A stretch of DNA of 64,000 nt from Sporosarcina luteola (GCA_014204635.1 JACHLS010000001.1:62001-126000); one strand, 5' to 3'. Shown: positions 17,088 to 26,622, counted from the stretch's first letter. A program made the numbers and translations. The notes: generated by a model not told the origin, from the letters alone.

Positions 17088-18314
17088 TCAATTCAATAAG
17101 TCTTGATTTCGCTGTCGTAAACAAAAGATGGTCGGTAAACTGATACTTATCACTAACAAAAGAATTCCTACATATAATTCAATCATTGGAGTTTTGGTCC
17201 ATTGGTATAATTCATTCTTTAGATAGTACGCATCTTTAAGTATTCGATTAGCAATGACGATAAAAACAAAGCCCACTGGAATGATTTTCAATAGTAAGGA
17301 CAAATAATGGTTACTAGTCTGAGAGAGGAATAAGAGTATTCCGCTATAAGCCATTCCAATTAAATAAACTAACAGTGCCACTTTCACTATCCACTGACCA
17401 AATGTCCATTGATAAAAAGATAAGAGTAGAGGTTCTTCGTTATCTACAAAAAATGAATTCAACCCATTCGAGAAATATTGATTAAAGTCCGTGAAATACA
17501 ATGAACCTCCAAAAATTCCTACGATACAAGTGATGAATAGAAGACTAGCAGTAATGCCACTAGCAAACTGTGTCCAAAGAATGTTTCTGCCATGACGACT
17601 GCTCCATTGAATTCTTTGTAACCCTAACAAGCGGTCTCTAACAACAACAGAAGGAATCAATAAAGACAATAGAAAGATAATTAAGGTAAGAATTCTTTCA
17701 AAATGAAGAGCAACTGTGGAAGATAAATAACTGGGCAAAATGTTGCGCCAGCCTTCTTGCACAACCAAAGTTTCTAAAAGCCTATTTCTTTCTTTTTCTG
17801 TATACTGTTCATGATTGAGAAACATGTCTGATGAGTTAAAGTGCTTCATCGAAGTAGATAAGTTTTGTAACACATCGATTTGATCCACCAATGAATGTCC
17901 AGTCTCATCTATTAAGTCTTGCTGAATCGCATTGAGTTGTTTCATGATTTCTTTCTCTTCTTTATTCAGCTCATTGATTGCTGCACGGGGAACATTTTCT
18001 TGAAACCATGCTTTAAACTCAGCATAATTCCCTAGTTGAAGTTGCTTTGCAATAGGATTTTCCGAGAGTATCTCGTCCGCTTGATTGACCAAAGTAACAT
18101 ACTCCGCTTCAATTTCTGCTATTTCTTCATCATCAAGAGTTTGTCCAAAACGATTTTGCCAATCCGAAGCTTGATCATATACAGGAATCATACCGCCATT
18201 CGGCCAGTTTTTATAGATAAAGGTCAAATCTATACTGTAAAACACGATCGTAATTAAGAATGCGACAAGAAGTAAAATGGGTTGAAAAAACTTTTTCATC
18301 TCAGCAATAAACAC
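17088..18314 (-). CDS. ABC-2 type permease subunit B of the ECF-linked exporter
   Basis: 408 residues. An N-terminal helix (8-30) is followed by a soluble region of about 170 residues and then five or six helices. The coupling region reads VVRDRLLGLQRIQWSSRHGRN, typical of ABC-2 permeases. The start is GTG at 18314 with AAAGGAGG about 9 bases upstream. It is last in the operon sigma factor, membrane protein, ATPase, permease A, permease B. It probably pairs with the preceding permease. Substrate unknown; exporters of this layout often handle peptides or lipids. Confidence 0.8.
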   Translation of the reverse strand: MFIAEMKKFFQPILLLVAFLITIVFYSIDLTFIYKNWPNGGMIPVYDQASDWQNRFGQTLDDEEIAEIEAEYVTLVNQADEILSENPIAKQLQLGNYAEFKAWFQENVPRAAINELNKEEKEIMKQLNAIQQDLIDETGHSLVDQIDVLQNLSTSMKHFNSSDMFLNHEQYTEKERNRLLETLVVQEGWRNILPSYLSSTVALHFERILTLIIFLLSLLIPSVVVRDRLLGLQRIQWSSRHGRNILWTQFASGITASLLFITCIVGIFGGSLYFTDFNQYFSNGLNSFFVDNEEPLLLSFYQWTFGQWIVKVALLVYLIGMAYSGILLFLSQTSNHYLSLLLKIIPVGFVFIVIANRILKDAYYLKNELYQWTKTPMIELYVGILLLVISISLPTIFCLRQRNQDLLN

Positions 18315-18315
18315 G

Positions 18316-19467
18316 TTATTTTACCTCCTTTGTTGAATAGAATTTACTTGTTAAAATGCCGCAAATGCCTAAGAGGGATAAGTTGACTGCCATTGCAATC
18401 GATTCTTGCCATGGAATGGTTGCATAAGGACCCATTTCCGTAAACCAATAGCCTTGTGTTTTCCACAGTGAAATTGGATGCCACATCAATAGGGAATGCA
18501 AATTCCACCAGCCTAATTGAATAAAAAAGTGTCCCAATCCCAGTACAACCACATACATGACAACGAAGACAATAAACCCTCGAAATAAATGATTTGTCCA
18601 TAAGCCTATAAGAAAATGAAATCCATGACAGAGGATGACTAATAATCCGCCTAATACAATGGATAGAACCGTATAGTGAAACAATGTCATGGGCTGCCAT
18701 GGGATAAAGGGAATTTCCAGCAATTGAGGAAAATAAACATTTAGGTGAAATTGTGTCGACATACTCGTTTTCCATAAGGATCCAATAGGATGAATATGAT
18801 TAAAAATGCCGAATGTCATCATGATCATCGTTGCATAAAAAAGAAATGTGAGTAGGAAACTCGCTGTATATTTACTTACTTGTGTTTTTCGTCCGGTTTT
18901 TGAGGTCATCATGAGGACATCTGTTTTCGTTACTCTCTCAGAAGTACTTCCGTATAAACCGAGCAATAAAGCAAAGATTAAACTTTCTCCTAAAATCACA
19001 TGAAATAATCGATTTCTGATAAAGGTGAAAAAGCTCATTGTTTCTCCCGCTGCTCCGATTTCCAATGCGGCTTGTTCTTTTGCTAATTCACTTACAACAG
19101 GAGTCAGCTTTTCATATTTTCTCTTCATCTTTTCAGCAAATGAACCTTGAATTTGAAAAAAGTCAATCATCTCTTGCCCCAAGGCTTCTGTTGAATAATC
19201 TTGAAACACATTATCTAGTTCGGCAGTTTCAGTCAGTAATCGCTGTTGTTTCTTATTAGCGGGTTGATAGGAAAGACTTTCACTCCATTCAGCTGTCCTC
19301 AAAATCCCCGTTTTTACTTCTTTTTCTTGAATGTAATGTAAATATGATTGATCCAATCCTGCTGTAGCAATATAGATTGTATTTAACAATAAACTTGCGA
19401 AAAAAAATAAGTAAATCATTGGTTGTTCAAATAGTTTACGGATTTCAAAGGGAATAACTCGCAGCAT
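18316..19467 (-). CDS. ABC-2 type permease subunit A of the ECF-linked exporter
   Basis: 383 residues with the same plan as its neighbour: N-terminal helix, extracytoplasmic region to about residue 150, then about six helices. SERVTKTDVLMMTSKTGRKTQVSKY near residue 175 is the cytoplasmic coupling segment. The ATG overlaps the end of the ATPase gene by 23 bases and follows GAGGTG. One base separates it from permease B, so the two are tightly coupled and probably form a heterodimer. Confidence 0.8.
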   Translation of the reverse strand: MLRVIPFEIRKLFEQPMIYLFFFASLLLNTIYIATAGLDQSYLHYIQEKEVKTGILRTAEWSESLSYQPANKKQQRLLTETAELDNVFQDYSTEALGQEMIDFFQIQGSFAEKMKRKYEKLTPVVSELAKEQAALEIGAAGETMSFFTFIRNRLFHVILGESLIFALLLGLYGSTSERVTKTDVLMMTSKTGRKTQVSKYTASFLLTFLFYATMIMMTFGIFNHIHPIGSLWKTSMSTQFHLNVYFPQLLEIPFIPWQPMTLFHYTVLSIVLGGLLVILCHGFHFLIGLWTNHLFRGFIVFVVMYVVVLGLGHFFIQLGWWNLHSLLMWHPISLWKTQGYWFTEMGPYATIPWQESIAMAVNLSLLGICGILTSKFYSTKEVK

Positions 19468-20320
19468 CTGTATTCACCTCATCTCGATAAATGTACAGAA
19501 ATGCGTCTTCTAAACTTGGACGTACTTCCACCCCTTCTGTTGGGACAAAGGGACTTGCAATTCGCAGCAAATGACCTTCCTCGCTTTCCCGTTCGCTTAA
19601 TAGCAATTGTTCTGGAGTTAATTGATAAGTCGCGGGAACTTCAAAAATATACCCTTGCACCGACCGGGTAATTTGAGAGGGCGTTTCGCAACAGTATAAG
19701 TGATGATTTTTAATCATAATGATTTGTTTTGCAATCGTCTCAACATCCGAAACAATGTGGGTAGATAAAATGACAATCCTATCTTGCGCAAGACGATGGA
19801 TCAAATTACGGAAACGAACGCGCTCTTTTGGATCTAACCCTGCTGTAGGTTCATCCAAAATGAGTAACCTCGGGTTATTTAACATCGCTTGCGCAATGCC
19901 TACCCGTTGGATCATCCCTCCTGAAAAACGTCTCATTTTCTTGTGTTTCACATTAGAAAGTGCGACAAGTTCTAACAGTTCATCAATCTTTTCCTTCGCT
20001 TCTTTCTTATTCATTTTTTGTAATGCTGCTATATATAATAAAAACCTTGTAGGTGTATAATTGCCGTAATAACCAAAATCCTGCGGTAAATACCCTAATA
20101 TGCCACGGTAATCCGCTCCGAGCTCTTTAATAGCTTGTCCATTCCATAATATTTCACCAGAAGTCGGGAAGAGAAGGGTTGTAATCATTTTTAACAATGT
20201 TGTTTTTCCTGCCCCGTTTGGAGACAGTAATCCATAAACACCATTTTCAAAAGTCAAAGAGATATCTTCCAAAACCAGATTGGACTGAAACTTCTTACTG
20301 ACATGGTTAAGCGTTAGCAT
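19445..20320 (-). CDS. ABC transporter ATP-binding protein of the ECF-linked exporter
   Basis: 291 residues. Walker A is GLLSPNGAGKTTLLKM (about residue 36), with Ser in place of the usual Gly before P. The Q-loop is GYLPQDFGYY, the signature RFSGGMIQRVGIAQAM has Phe before SGG, and Walker B is LLILDEPTAGLDP. The switch His is in LSTHIVSDVE. It energises the two ABC-2 permeases. An open frame extends to 20398, but the ATG at 20320 follows AAGGAAC and gives the normal N-terminus MLTLNHVSKKF. Confidence 0.92.
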   Translation of the reverse strand: MLTLNHVSKKFQSNLVLEDISLTFENGVYGLLSPNGAGKTTLLKMITTLLFPTSGEILWNGQAIKELGADYRGILGYLPQDFGYYGNYTPTRFLLYIAALQKMNKKEAKEKIDELLELVALSNVKHKKMRRFSGGMIQRVGIAQAMLNNPRLLILDEPTAGLDPKERVRFRNLIHRLAQDRIVILSTHIVSDVETIAKQIIMIKNHHLYCCETPSQITRSVQGYIFEVPATYQLTPEQLLLSERESEEGHLLRIASPFVPTEGVEVRPSLEDAFLYIYRDEVNTDAASYSL

Positions 20321-21089
20321 AGGTAATCGTTCCTTCCTTCTCCATGAAGTAGTTGTGACGTAATAAGTAGATAAATAAAAGAAGCAATCCAAAAACAATC
20401 ATGATGACAATCGAAAGCGGTACATACAATAGAAATTGAGCGATCCAGTCTTGTGTCCAAATAAAAAGTACTCCCACAGCACCCCATATACTTGGCGTCA
20501 GCCAATGACTGCAACGCATCGGTATTTTATATTCTAAAAGGAGTTGCATATTTGCAAATAAAAACAAGGATGAAAACGACAGGCTAAACAATCTCATCAA
20601 AGAAAGTTCATGACTCATCAATTGCCAAATAAAGACGTTACTGCCTACGGAAACAACCAAAGAAATTCCGCTAAACGCCAACATGCGTAATATGAGCAAT
20701 TCCTTTAAAGAAACTCGTAGTGTCATTTTGAGTTCAAAGGTTCCTAGCAGTCTTTCTTTCCATATCCCAAGAAAATACAAGAGTGCATAGCAAAGAGGCG
20801 ATGCCATAAAAACAGTAAAATAAATTTCATCCGTCTGGCCATTCTTAAATAAAAGATTCAAATCTGGAAAATATAATGTTCCGACTCCAATCAATAAAAG
20901 GCCGACAATAAATAAAATATCTTCCATCCCCCAAAAAAGATAACGGAAACCAACTTCGTGAAAATAAGAACGAAGAAATTTTCTAAACGTCACTGGCTGA
21001 AGATTGACTTCGTTTAAAATAAAAGCAATGCTATTTTCTTTTTCTTCCTGTGTGAAAGGGACATTCTTTCTCTCTCTATTCATGTTCAC
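20307..21089 (-). CDS. Polytopic membrane protein next to an ECF sigma factor, possible anti-sigma factor
   Basis: About 260 residues: a hydrophilic N-terminal part of about 50 residues (FTQEEKENSIAFILNEV) and then six hydrophobic helices. The start is GTG 21089 or ATG 21083, both just after GAGGAG inside the end of the sigma gene, so the two are translationally coupled. Membrane proteins in this position commonly hold an ECF sigma factor inactive, but no zinc-binding anti-sigma HxxxCxxC motif is present. The ATPase gene overlaps its end. Function is inferred from position only; it could be a third permease-like subunit. Confidence 0.6.
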   Translation of the reverse strand: MNMNRERKNVPFTQEEKENSIAFILNEVNLQPVTFRKFLRSYFHEVGFRYLFWGMEDILFIVGLLLIGVGTLYFPDLNLLFKNGQTDEIYFTVFMASPLCYALLYFLGIWKERLLGTFELKMTLRVSLKELLILRMLAFSGISLVVSVGSNVFIWQLMSHELSLMRLFSLSFSSLFLFANMQLLLEYKIPMRCSHWLTPSIWGAVGVLFIWTQDWIAQFLLYVPLSIVIMIVFGLLLLFIYLLRHNYFMEKEGTITYANA

Positions 21090-21612
21090 GAAACTCCTCT
21101 CGAATCTTTTTACTCAACCGATAATACTGGGCTTTGATTCGCTCTTCTTTTTGAGCAAGCAACGAAGCAATCTCTGGAAATGATAGTTCTCCGTAGACGC
21201 GCAACCTGAAAATTTCCTGAACTTCAGGACGGAAGCTGGCAACATAGTGATTGATCTTCTCTAATAGTTCCTGCTGATACAAACTTTCATCAAAATCCTT
21301 TCCTTCTAGCCACTCCACATCTTTCAATTCTAACCAGGACATCTTTACCTTACGTCGCGCATCAATGACTTTATAGGTTCCAATACGGAAGAGCCACGTA
21401 CGAAAGGAAGATTTGCGATCATCGTAAGAATTCAACCCATTTAGAGCAGCAATAAAAACTTCCTGTGTTAAATCAAGAGCGTCATTTCCATTACCAACTT
21501 GACGATAAAGATAAAAATACAGGTCATCATAATAACGTCGAATCAATGCATCTGCCGCTCGATTCGACCCTTTTTTTAATATGTAACGGATTAAACGCTT
21601 GTCAGTTAACAC
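21076..21612 (-). CDS. ECF-type RNA polymerase sigma factor
   Basis: About 178 residues. Region 2 includes DALIRRYYDDLYFYLYRQVG, DALDLTQEVFIAAL and SSFRTWLFRIGTYKVIDARR. Region 4 includes FRPEVQEIFRLRVYGELSFPEIASLL. There is no region 3 between them, as expected for group 4 factors. GTG at 21612 has AAAAGGAG at 7 bases and is the best start; ATG 21630 and TTG 21657 are alternatives. It probably directs its own operon, including the exporter downstream. Confidence 0.88.
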   Translation of the reverse strand: MLTDKRLIRYILKKGSNRAADALIRRYYDDLYFYLYRQVGNGNDALDLTQEVFIAALNGLNSYDDRKSSFRTWLFRIGTYKVIDARRKVKMSWLELKDVEWLEGKDFDESLYQQELLEKINHYVASFRPEVQEIFRLRVYGELSFPEIASLLAQKEERIKAQYYRLSKKIREEFREHE

Positions 21613-21657
21613 TTTTTTACTCCTTTTCATTTCATTAACCTTATATTCGAAATCCAA

Positions 21658-22071
21658 CTTACAATCGTTGCACTTTTTTCTTTATATTTTTTCTGTTTCA
21701 AAGTTAGATGTCTGAGAATGAACATATACTATCTCTTTACACAATACCTTTCTTCTGAAAAATACTATTTTCGTTTTCTTCAATTGGCTGCAGCAACATT
21801 TACTGTGATCAATCATTTCATGAAAGATGGATCGTCACTGTTGGAATTATAGCTTCTTTATAGTTTCATAAGTATCTAATAGGCAAACATCTCTCTTTTC
21901 TCGCCTACAACGTTAGTACAGTGCTCTAATGTCAACTGAAGAGTGTACGTAAAGTGGGCTTCGAATGTAAAGGCTATGGGCGGTTTCCAGTTTCCAAGTT
22001 AAATAGGTTTAATCGTCTCCATTTATAGGAATAGTCCAAGTAGATTATTCAAAGGAATGGAGGACAATCGA
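21658..22071. other. Intergenic region between the ECF operon and the 22072 gene
   Basis: About 400 AT-rich bases hold the two divergent promoters. I see no gene and no strong hairpin. The only promoter-like signal I can support is the sigma-B candidate at 22007-22033. Confidence 0.5.
22007..22033 (+). promoter_or_regulatory. Candidate sigma-B promoter for the 22072 gene
   Basis: GTTTAA, 15 bases, GGAATA. The -35 element matches the general stress consensus; the -10 element is weaker than GGGTAT. It lies about 40 bases before the start codon. Confidence 0.4.
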
Positions 22072-23928
22072 TTGAACAGTGATTTGTACAGGGATTTCTA
22101 TCTATCAAATATGTTTAGGTGGCTTCCTGAATTAATTTTGGGACTAATTGTGCTTCTTGTTGGTTTTTTCATTGCTAAAGCGGTGGAGAATGCTGTACAC
22201 AAACGAATGAAGAAATCCAGACTGAATGAAAGACTGGATGTAAAGGATTCCAAGTGGAATGTGGAAAAGATTATAAGCAAGGTCGTCTTTTTCGTTATTT
22301 TGCTGCTAGCATTCCTTCTCTTCTTCAACATTATGAATGCGTCTATGATCGCCACGCCGTTCATGACGATGTATTCGGGAATTGGCGGCGCCATTTTAAG
22401 CATTTTGAAAGCAGGATTGATCCTGTTATTAGCATGGGTTTTGGCACTCGTCGTCAAGAAAGTTATCTTGGCAGCGGGCACGAAACTGAATTTGAACAAG
22501 TATGTGAGTAAAGCAGGGGGATCACCCGAAGATGTGAACAAAACAAAATGGGTGGAGACGGCGGCCAATATCGCCTTTTACGTCATCTTGCTTATGTTCA
22601 TTCCAGCGGTTCTGCATGCTTTAGGATTAAGCGGAATTAGTGGGCCATTTGAAGGCATGCTGGTGGGCATTATGAATTTCATACCGAAACTCGTAGGTGC
22701 CACGCTCATTTTCCTGGTCGGCTGGCTTGTCGCGAAAATTGTCCGCGCACTTGTAACCAAGCTGCTTGAAACAATCGGTGTCGACAAGGCGGCACACAAA
22801 CTGAAATTATCCTCTTACGTAAAAGGGACAAGTGTTTCAAGTGTTATCGGAACAATCGTATTTATCCTCATTATGATTCCGGTAGCCATTTCTGCCTTGG
22901 AAGTTCTTGATTTACAAGGAATCTCTCAACCGGCCATCGCCATGCTAAATGACATATTGACGATGCTTCCGAAAATAGCAGTTGCCGTTTTCCTTGTATT
23001 GGTCGGAATTCTGTTGGCCCGCTGGATCAAAGGAATTGTCGTCTCATTATTGGACAACCTCGGCATCAATTCGCTCTTTGGTAAAATGGGCGTCCGGACG
23101 ACTGGGACCACTGTTCCGTCACTCTCTCAAATTATCGGAACGATTGTCCAAATTGTTGTTATCTTGCTGTTCGTCGTAGAGGCATTGCAAATTTTAAGCC
23201 TGAAATTCATGGTGACGCTGGCGACTGGCATTTTCGCTTATTTGCCAATGGTTATTGCGGCCCTTGTCATTTTGGCAGTCGGCTTCTGGCTTGCAAATCT
23301 AGCTGAAAAATTCGTTGGCAGCATTATGACAACAAAATCAGGGGCACCGCATGTCCTGCGCTATGTCGCAAAATATGCGATCTTGGCATTCGCATTCTTC
23401 ATGGCACTGAGCCAACTAGGAATTGCTCCGGCGATCATCAATGCGGCTTTCATCCTCATTTTGGGCGGTGTTGCCTTGGCGTTCGGTCTCGCGTTTGGCC
23501 TTGGCGGCAGAGAACACGCATCTCGTTATCTATCAAAAGCTGAGACGAGCTTGCAACAAGCCGATGTTTCGAAAGAGAAATGGGAGCAGGAGAAACGTGA
23601 GATGAAGAGCCAAGCGAAGCAAAATGTAAATCGTGCACAACAAGCAGTGGATGACACGGCACAACAGAGCCGAATGGCACGCAAACATGGCAACCAACAG
23701 TATCCGGATGCACAGGATTTTGAACCGTATAACGGCACGGTTCAATCGGGTGGGCTTCCATTATCTGACCCGGCCGATTCGAATGTGACGGATGCCTTTA
23801 GCAATAATGATCCAACGCAATTTAATCAAACCAATCAGGACGGTTACAATACGACCGATCCAGGTGAGGAATATCCATATGATCCAAACCGAGGGGAAGA
23901 TCCCGAAAATCCTCCTTATCGACCATAA
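22072..23928 (+). CDS. TM-helix repeat (MscS-related) membrane protein with disordered C-terminal tail
   Basis: About 618 residues. A 13-residue lead is followed by at least ten helices arranged as several repeats of the conserved TM_helix type, with patterns such as PKLVGATLIFLVGWLVAKI and PKIAVAVFLVLVGILLARW. The protein resembles bacterial MscS-like channels made of such repeats, without a clear MscS beta domain. The last helix block ends in GGVALAFGLAFGLGGREHAS. A charged coiled region and a tail with LPLSDPADSN and PGEEYPYDPNRG follow. TTG at 22072 has GGAGG 8 bases upstream and is preferred over the ATG at 22057. Probably an osmotic or general stress protein. Confidence 0.8.
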   Translation: MNSDLYRDFYLSNMFRWLPELILGLIVLLVGFFIAKAVENAVHKRMKKSRLNERLDVKDSKWNVEKIISKVVFFVILLLAFLLFFNIMNASMIATPFMTMYSGIGGAILSILKAGLILLLAWVLALVVKKVILAAGTKLNLNKYVSKAGGSPEDVNKTKWVETAANIAFYVILLMFIPAVLHALGLSGISGPFEGMLVGIMNFIPKLVGATLIFLVGWLVAKIVRALVTKLLETIGVDKAAHKLKLSSYVKGTSVSSVIGTIVFILIMIPVAISALEVLDLQGISQPAIAMLNDILTMLPKIAVAVFLVLVGILLARWIKGIVVSLLDNLGINSLFGKMGVRTTGTTVPSLSQIIGTIVQIVVILLFVVEALQILSLKFMVTLATGIFAYLPMVIAALVILAVGFWLANLAEKFVGSIMTTKSGAPHVLRYVAKYAILAFAFFMALSQLGIAPAIINAAFILILGGVALAFGLAFGLGGREHASRYLSKAETSLQQADVSKEKWEQEKREMKSQAKQNVNRAQQAVDDTAQQSRMARKHGNQQYPDAQDFEPYNGTVQSGGLPLSDPADSNVTDAFSNNDPTQFNQTNQDGYNTTDPGEEYPYDPNRGEDPENPPYRP

Positions 23929-23931
23929 AAA

Positions 23932-23972
23932 AAACTGCCCCATGCCATCCAAGGCGTGCGGGCAGTTTTTTT
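23932..23972 (+). terminator. Terminator after the TM-helix protein gene
   Basis: AAACTGCCC pairs with GGGCAGTTT enclosing a further CATGCC/GGCGTG stem, followed by seven T residues. The A tract before it could also serve the convergent liaR. Confidence 0.88.
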
Positions 23973-24008
23973 GAGTGCTTGTAAGAGATAGACGAGATGA
24001 GGAAAGCG

Positions 24009-24641
24009 TTACTTTGCCAGCTCATGTTTGAACGCATAAATGACCGCTTGGGTTCGATCTTGCACTTCCAGTTTGGAGAGCAAGTTGCTGACATGGGTCT
24101 TAACTGTTTTTAAAGCGATGAACAGTTCATCTGCAATATCCTGGTTTGTTTTGCCTTGTGCAAGAAGGAGCAAAATTTCCATTTCACGATCTGTCAGCTC
24201 ATCATGAAGCTGCCTTTCACTTCCTGAACGCATTTTTTGCATCATTTTCGTTGTCACTTCGGGCTCCAGAACAATTTGGCCTTTTAATGTGTCACGGATG
24301 GCTTCGGCAATCCGTTTCGCATTGGATGTTTTTAATATGTAACTGATAGCTCCGGCTTCCAAGGCGGGATACACCTTGTCGTCATCCAAAAAGCTTGTAA
24401 CGATGACAATCTTTGCTTCCGGCCATTTCTGAATAATGGCGGCTGTGGCCTCAGCACCGTTCATTTCCGGCATAACCATATCCATTAAAATAATATCAGG
24501 ACGCAACTCAAGTGCTTTTTCAGCGGCTTCACGGCCATTTGTCGCTTCTCCGACCACTTCCATGTCGGGTTGTGTTTGTAAATAGGCGGACACTCCGATA
24601 CGTACCATTTCATGGTCATCCGCTAATAGAATCCGTATCAT
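24009..24641 (-). CDS. liaR: LiaR, NarL/LuxR-type response regulator
   Basis: 210 residues. Receiver domain with DDHEMVRIG, phospho-acceptor Asp in ILMDMVMPEMNG (about residue 54) and Lys in SYILKTSNAKR. The LuxR-type helix-turn-helix is LTDREMEILLLLAQGKTNQDIADELF with KTVKTHVSNLLSKL. It activates the lia operon when cell-wall antibiotics perturb the lipid II cycle. It starts 26 bases inside the end of liaS. It is the last gene of the operon. Confidence 0.93.
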   Translation of the reverse strand: MIRILLADDHEMVRIGVSAYLQTQPDMEVVGEATNGREAAEKALELRPDIILMDMVMPEMNGAEATAAIIQKWPEAKIVIVTSFLDDDKVYPALEAGAISYILKTSNAKRIAEAIRDTLKGQIVLEPEVTTKMMQKMRSGSERQLHDELTDREMEILLLLAQGKTNQDIADELFIALKTVKTHVSNLLSKLEVQDRTQAVIYAFKHELAK

Positions 24642-25668
24642 ACAGTTCTTCTCCTTTCCGAGCAGGCAATTTCACTTCGACAATCGTCCCTTGGGAAGGA
24701 ACGGATACAATTTTGCACGTACCCCCGACTTCGATGGCACGCTCTTTCACATTTTGCAGTCCGTAGGATCCCCCGTTGCCGTCATCGTTTTGCTTGAAGC
24801 CGACTCCATTGTCTTGTACCCGGAAGATAACGAGTCCGTCCCGCTCAACGAAAAGCACATCGACTTCTGTCGCCTGCGCATGACGGAGCGTGTTGGACAA
24901 TGTTTCCTGGGCGATGCGGAACAGGTGATCCTCCGCACCTTTGGATAAAGAAACCTCCTCCAGCCGGAAACGAATGTCGAAGGTGACCTTTTCTTTTAAT
25001 TCCAGCAATAATGCCTCTAATCCTTCTTTCAGCGATTTGTTGTTTAACGCCGCGGGACGAAGATGAAGCAGGAGAGCCCGCATCTCCAGTTGAGCTTGCT
25101 GCACCATTCGTTCCACTTGCAAGAGCGGCTTTTGCTTCACATCTTCAGAATCTCCCTGCTCCGTGATGGCGGATAATAGCATGGAGGCTGCAAACAGTTG
25201 TTGCGAAACAGAATCATGCAGCTCACGCGCCAATCGCTGCCGCTCCTGTACAATCCGCTCTTGAATCAATTTGTCTTGCGCCTCCGCCCGTTCATCAGCA
25301 ATGCGTTGGAGGCTCTTCCGCTGTGTCACGAGAACATTTGAAATGTCCTCCAGTGTCCGGTCGATCCGTGGAGAAAACCGTTTTTTCGCTTTCACGACCT
25401 CATCGCTGTCTACAACATCCCGCAAACGCTTCTCAATCGCTTTCTCTTTAGCTCGCCCGATGGAACCCATCCAAAAGGAAAGATATCCGCCAAGCAATAC
25501 ACAGCTTGCTATAATCCATATGCCAAGCGGCACTTCCCAATACGTCAAATCAGTAAAAATTCGCCAGCCATCCATTACTGTCGGTCCGAGGAATAGAGAG
25601 ATAAAGGCACCTGTGATGACAATAAACAACAAGATAAGATACAAACTACGTCCGATGAAAACTGTCAT
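24616..25668 (-). CDS. liaS: LiaS, sensor histidine kinase
   Basis: 350 residues with two N-terminal helices (about 8-28 and 46-68) and a very short extracytoplasmic loop, as in intramembrane-sensing kinases. HisKA_3 is RLARELHDSVSQQLFA (His about 171). The HATPase domain has FRIAQETLSNTLRHA and VQDNGVGF. Its ATG overlaps the liaF stop as ATGA. It phosphorylates LiaR and is held inactive by LiaF in the known system. Confidence 0.93.
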   Translation of the reverse strand: MTVFIGRSLYLILLFIVITGAFISLFLGPTVMDGWRIFTDLTYWEVPLGIWIIASCVLLGGYLSFWMGSIGRAKEKAIEKRLRDVVDSDEVVKAKKRFSPRIDRTLEDISNVLVTQRKSLQRIADERAEAQDKLIQERIVQERQRLARELHDSVSQQLFAASMLLSAITEQGDSEDVKQKPLLQVERMVQQAQLEMRALLLHLRPAALNNKSLKEGLEALLLELKEKVTFDIRFRLEEVSLSKGAEDHLFRIAQETLSNTLRHAQATEVDVLFVERDGLVIFRVQDNGVGFKQNDDGNGGSYGLQNVKERAIEVGGTCKIVSVPSQGTIVEVKLPARKGEELYDTDSISG

Positions 25669-26366
25669 TTCCGTATCACCTCAATATCACCAATCCAAGT
25701 CGTGACGGAAATAATCAGCTCGGCTGCATCACCGCGTTCCGTTCCATACCCTTCTTGAAAATGCAAAGTTTCGTTAATCATCCGTTTCGGACTGATGTCC
25801 AAAATCCGGGCCTCTCCAAACAATGTCGTGTAATGGATGCGGACGGGTATTTCGTATGGCAACTCGACTTTCACCCGGCCAAGTCCTTGTCTAATGGCGA
25901 TAAATGAAGTACCTTTTGGCAGAACAGTATCAGTCACATCCACATGAATATCACCAAAAAATCCTTGGATATGAACGTCTTCCCATTCATACGATGAGAA
26001 GGGCGACGTTTGTATGGAAAATAATTTATTTTTCCAAATGCCATTGGGAGTCGTGTTTTGAAATTCTTTTAAGGGCCGCACAATCGTTTCGGCAGGAACA
26101 CCCTTCCATAACTTGTAAAGAACATACGCCAGACTTGTGAAGATAAGCAGGCGTAAGCTCCATAAATTCAAAAGTGCTAATATGACAAAGAAAATGCTGA
26201 TGAAAGTGATCCACTTGGAACGCCGCTTCACGCCGAAATAAAGCATTCCGGCCCCAAGAAGGAGGAAGATGATATTTCCATTTCCCAGAAAAGCGGCCTC
26301 CACAAAAACAAGGAGACCAAAAGCGGCAATCCAAAATGTCATCTTGTTTGTATCAAAAGCTCTCAT
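25665..26366 (-). CDS. liaF: LiaF, membrane inhibitor of LiaRS
   Basis: 233 residues. Four N-terminal helices up to about residue 90, then a soluble C-terminal domain containing VHIQGFFGDIHVDVTDTVLPKG and GLGRVKVELPYEIPVRI, the DUF2154/LiaF C-terminal repeat pattern. In Bacillus subtilis LiaF keeps LiaS off in unstressed cells. AAGAAGGGGG precedes the ATG by 8 bases. liaG, which lies between liaH and liaF in Bacillus subtilis, is absent here. Confidence 0.92.
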   Translation of the reverse strand: MRAFDTNKMTFWIAAFGLLVFVEAAFLGNGNIIFLLLGAGMLYFGVKRRSKWITFISIFFVILALLNLWSLRLLIFTSLAYVLYKLWKGVPAETIVRPLKEFQNTTPNGIWKNKLFSIQTSPFSSYEWEDVHIQGFFGDIHVDVTDTVLPKGTSFIAIRQGLGRVKVELPYEIPVRIHYTTLFGEARILDISPKRMINETLHFQEGYGTERGDAAELIISVTTWIGDIEVIRK

Positions 26367-26598
26367 TCATGTTGCCCCCTTCTTGTTGTCGGATTGGAAC
26401 CAACTCTAATGGATAAGGAACTGCGAGTTAGCCAGATGATTATTCCATCCCGTTGGATACATGGCCGCACTACTTGCTTCTTAAAGCTAGCGAGGTTTTA
26501 CAAACGGCTCACATGCATTGAATTGAAGATCCTGTCAAATTCACTTCAACAGGACTACGATTTATGGATCGTCTAAAATAAGTTTCTGAACCGGAACA

Positions 26599-26622
26599 GG
26601 ATGACCCGTTCAAGGGTCATCC
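26599..26622 (-). terminator. Hairpin between liaH and liaF
   Basis: GGATGACCC pairs perfectly with GGGTCATCC around GTTCAA. Only a weak T run follows on the minus strand (TGTTCC), so it probably reduces rather than blocks read-through, keeping liaFSR lower than liaIH. The rest of the gap 26367-26640 shows no gene. Confidence 0.7.
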
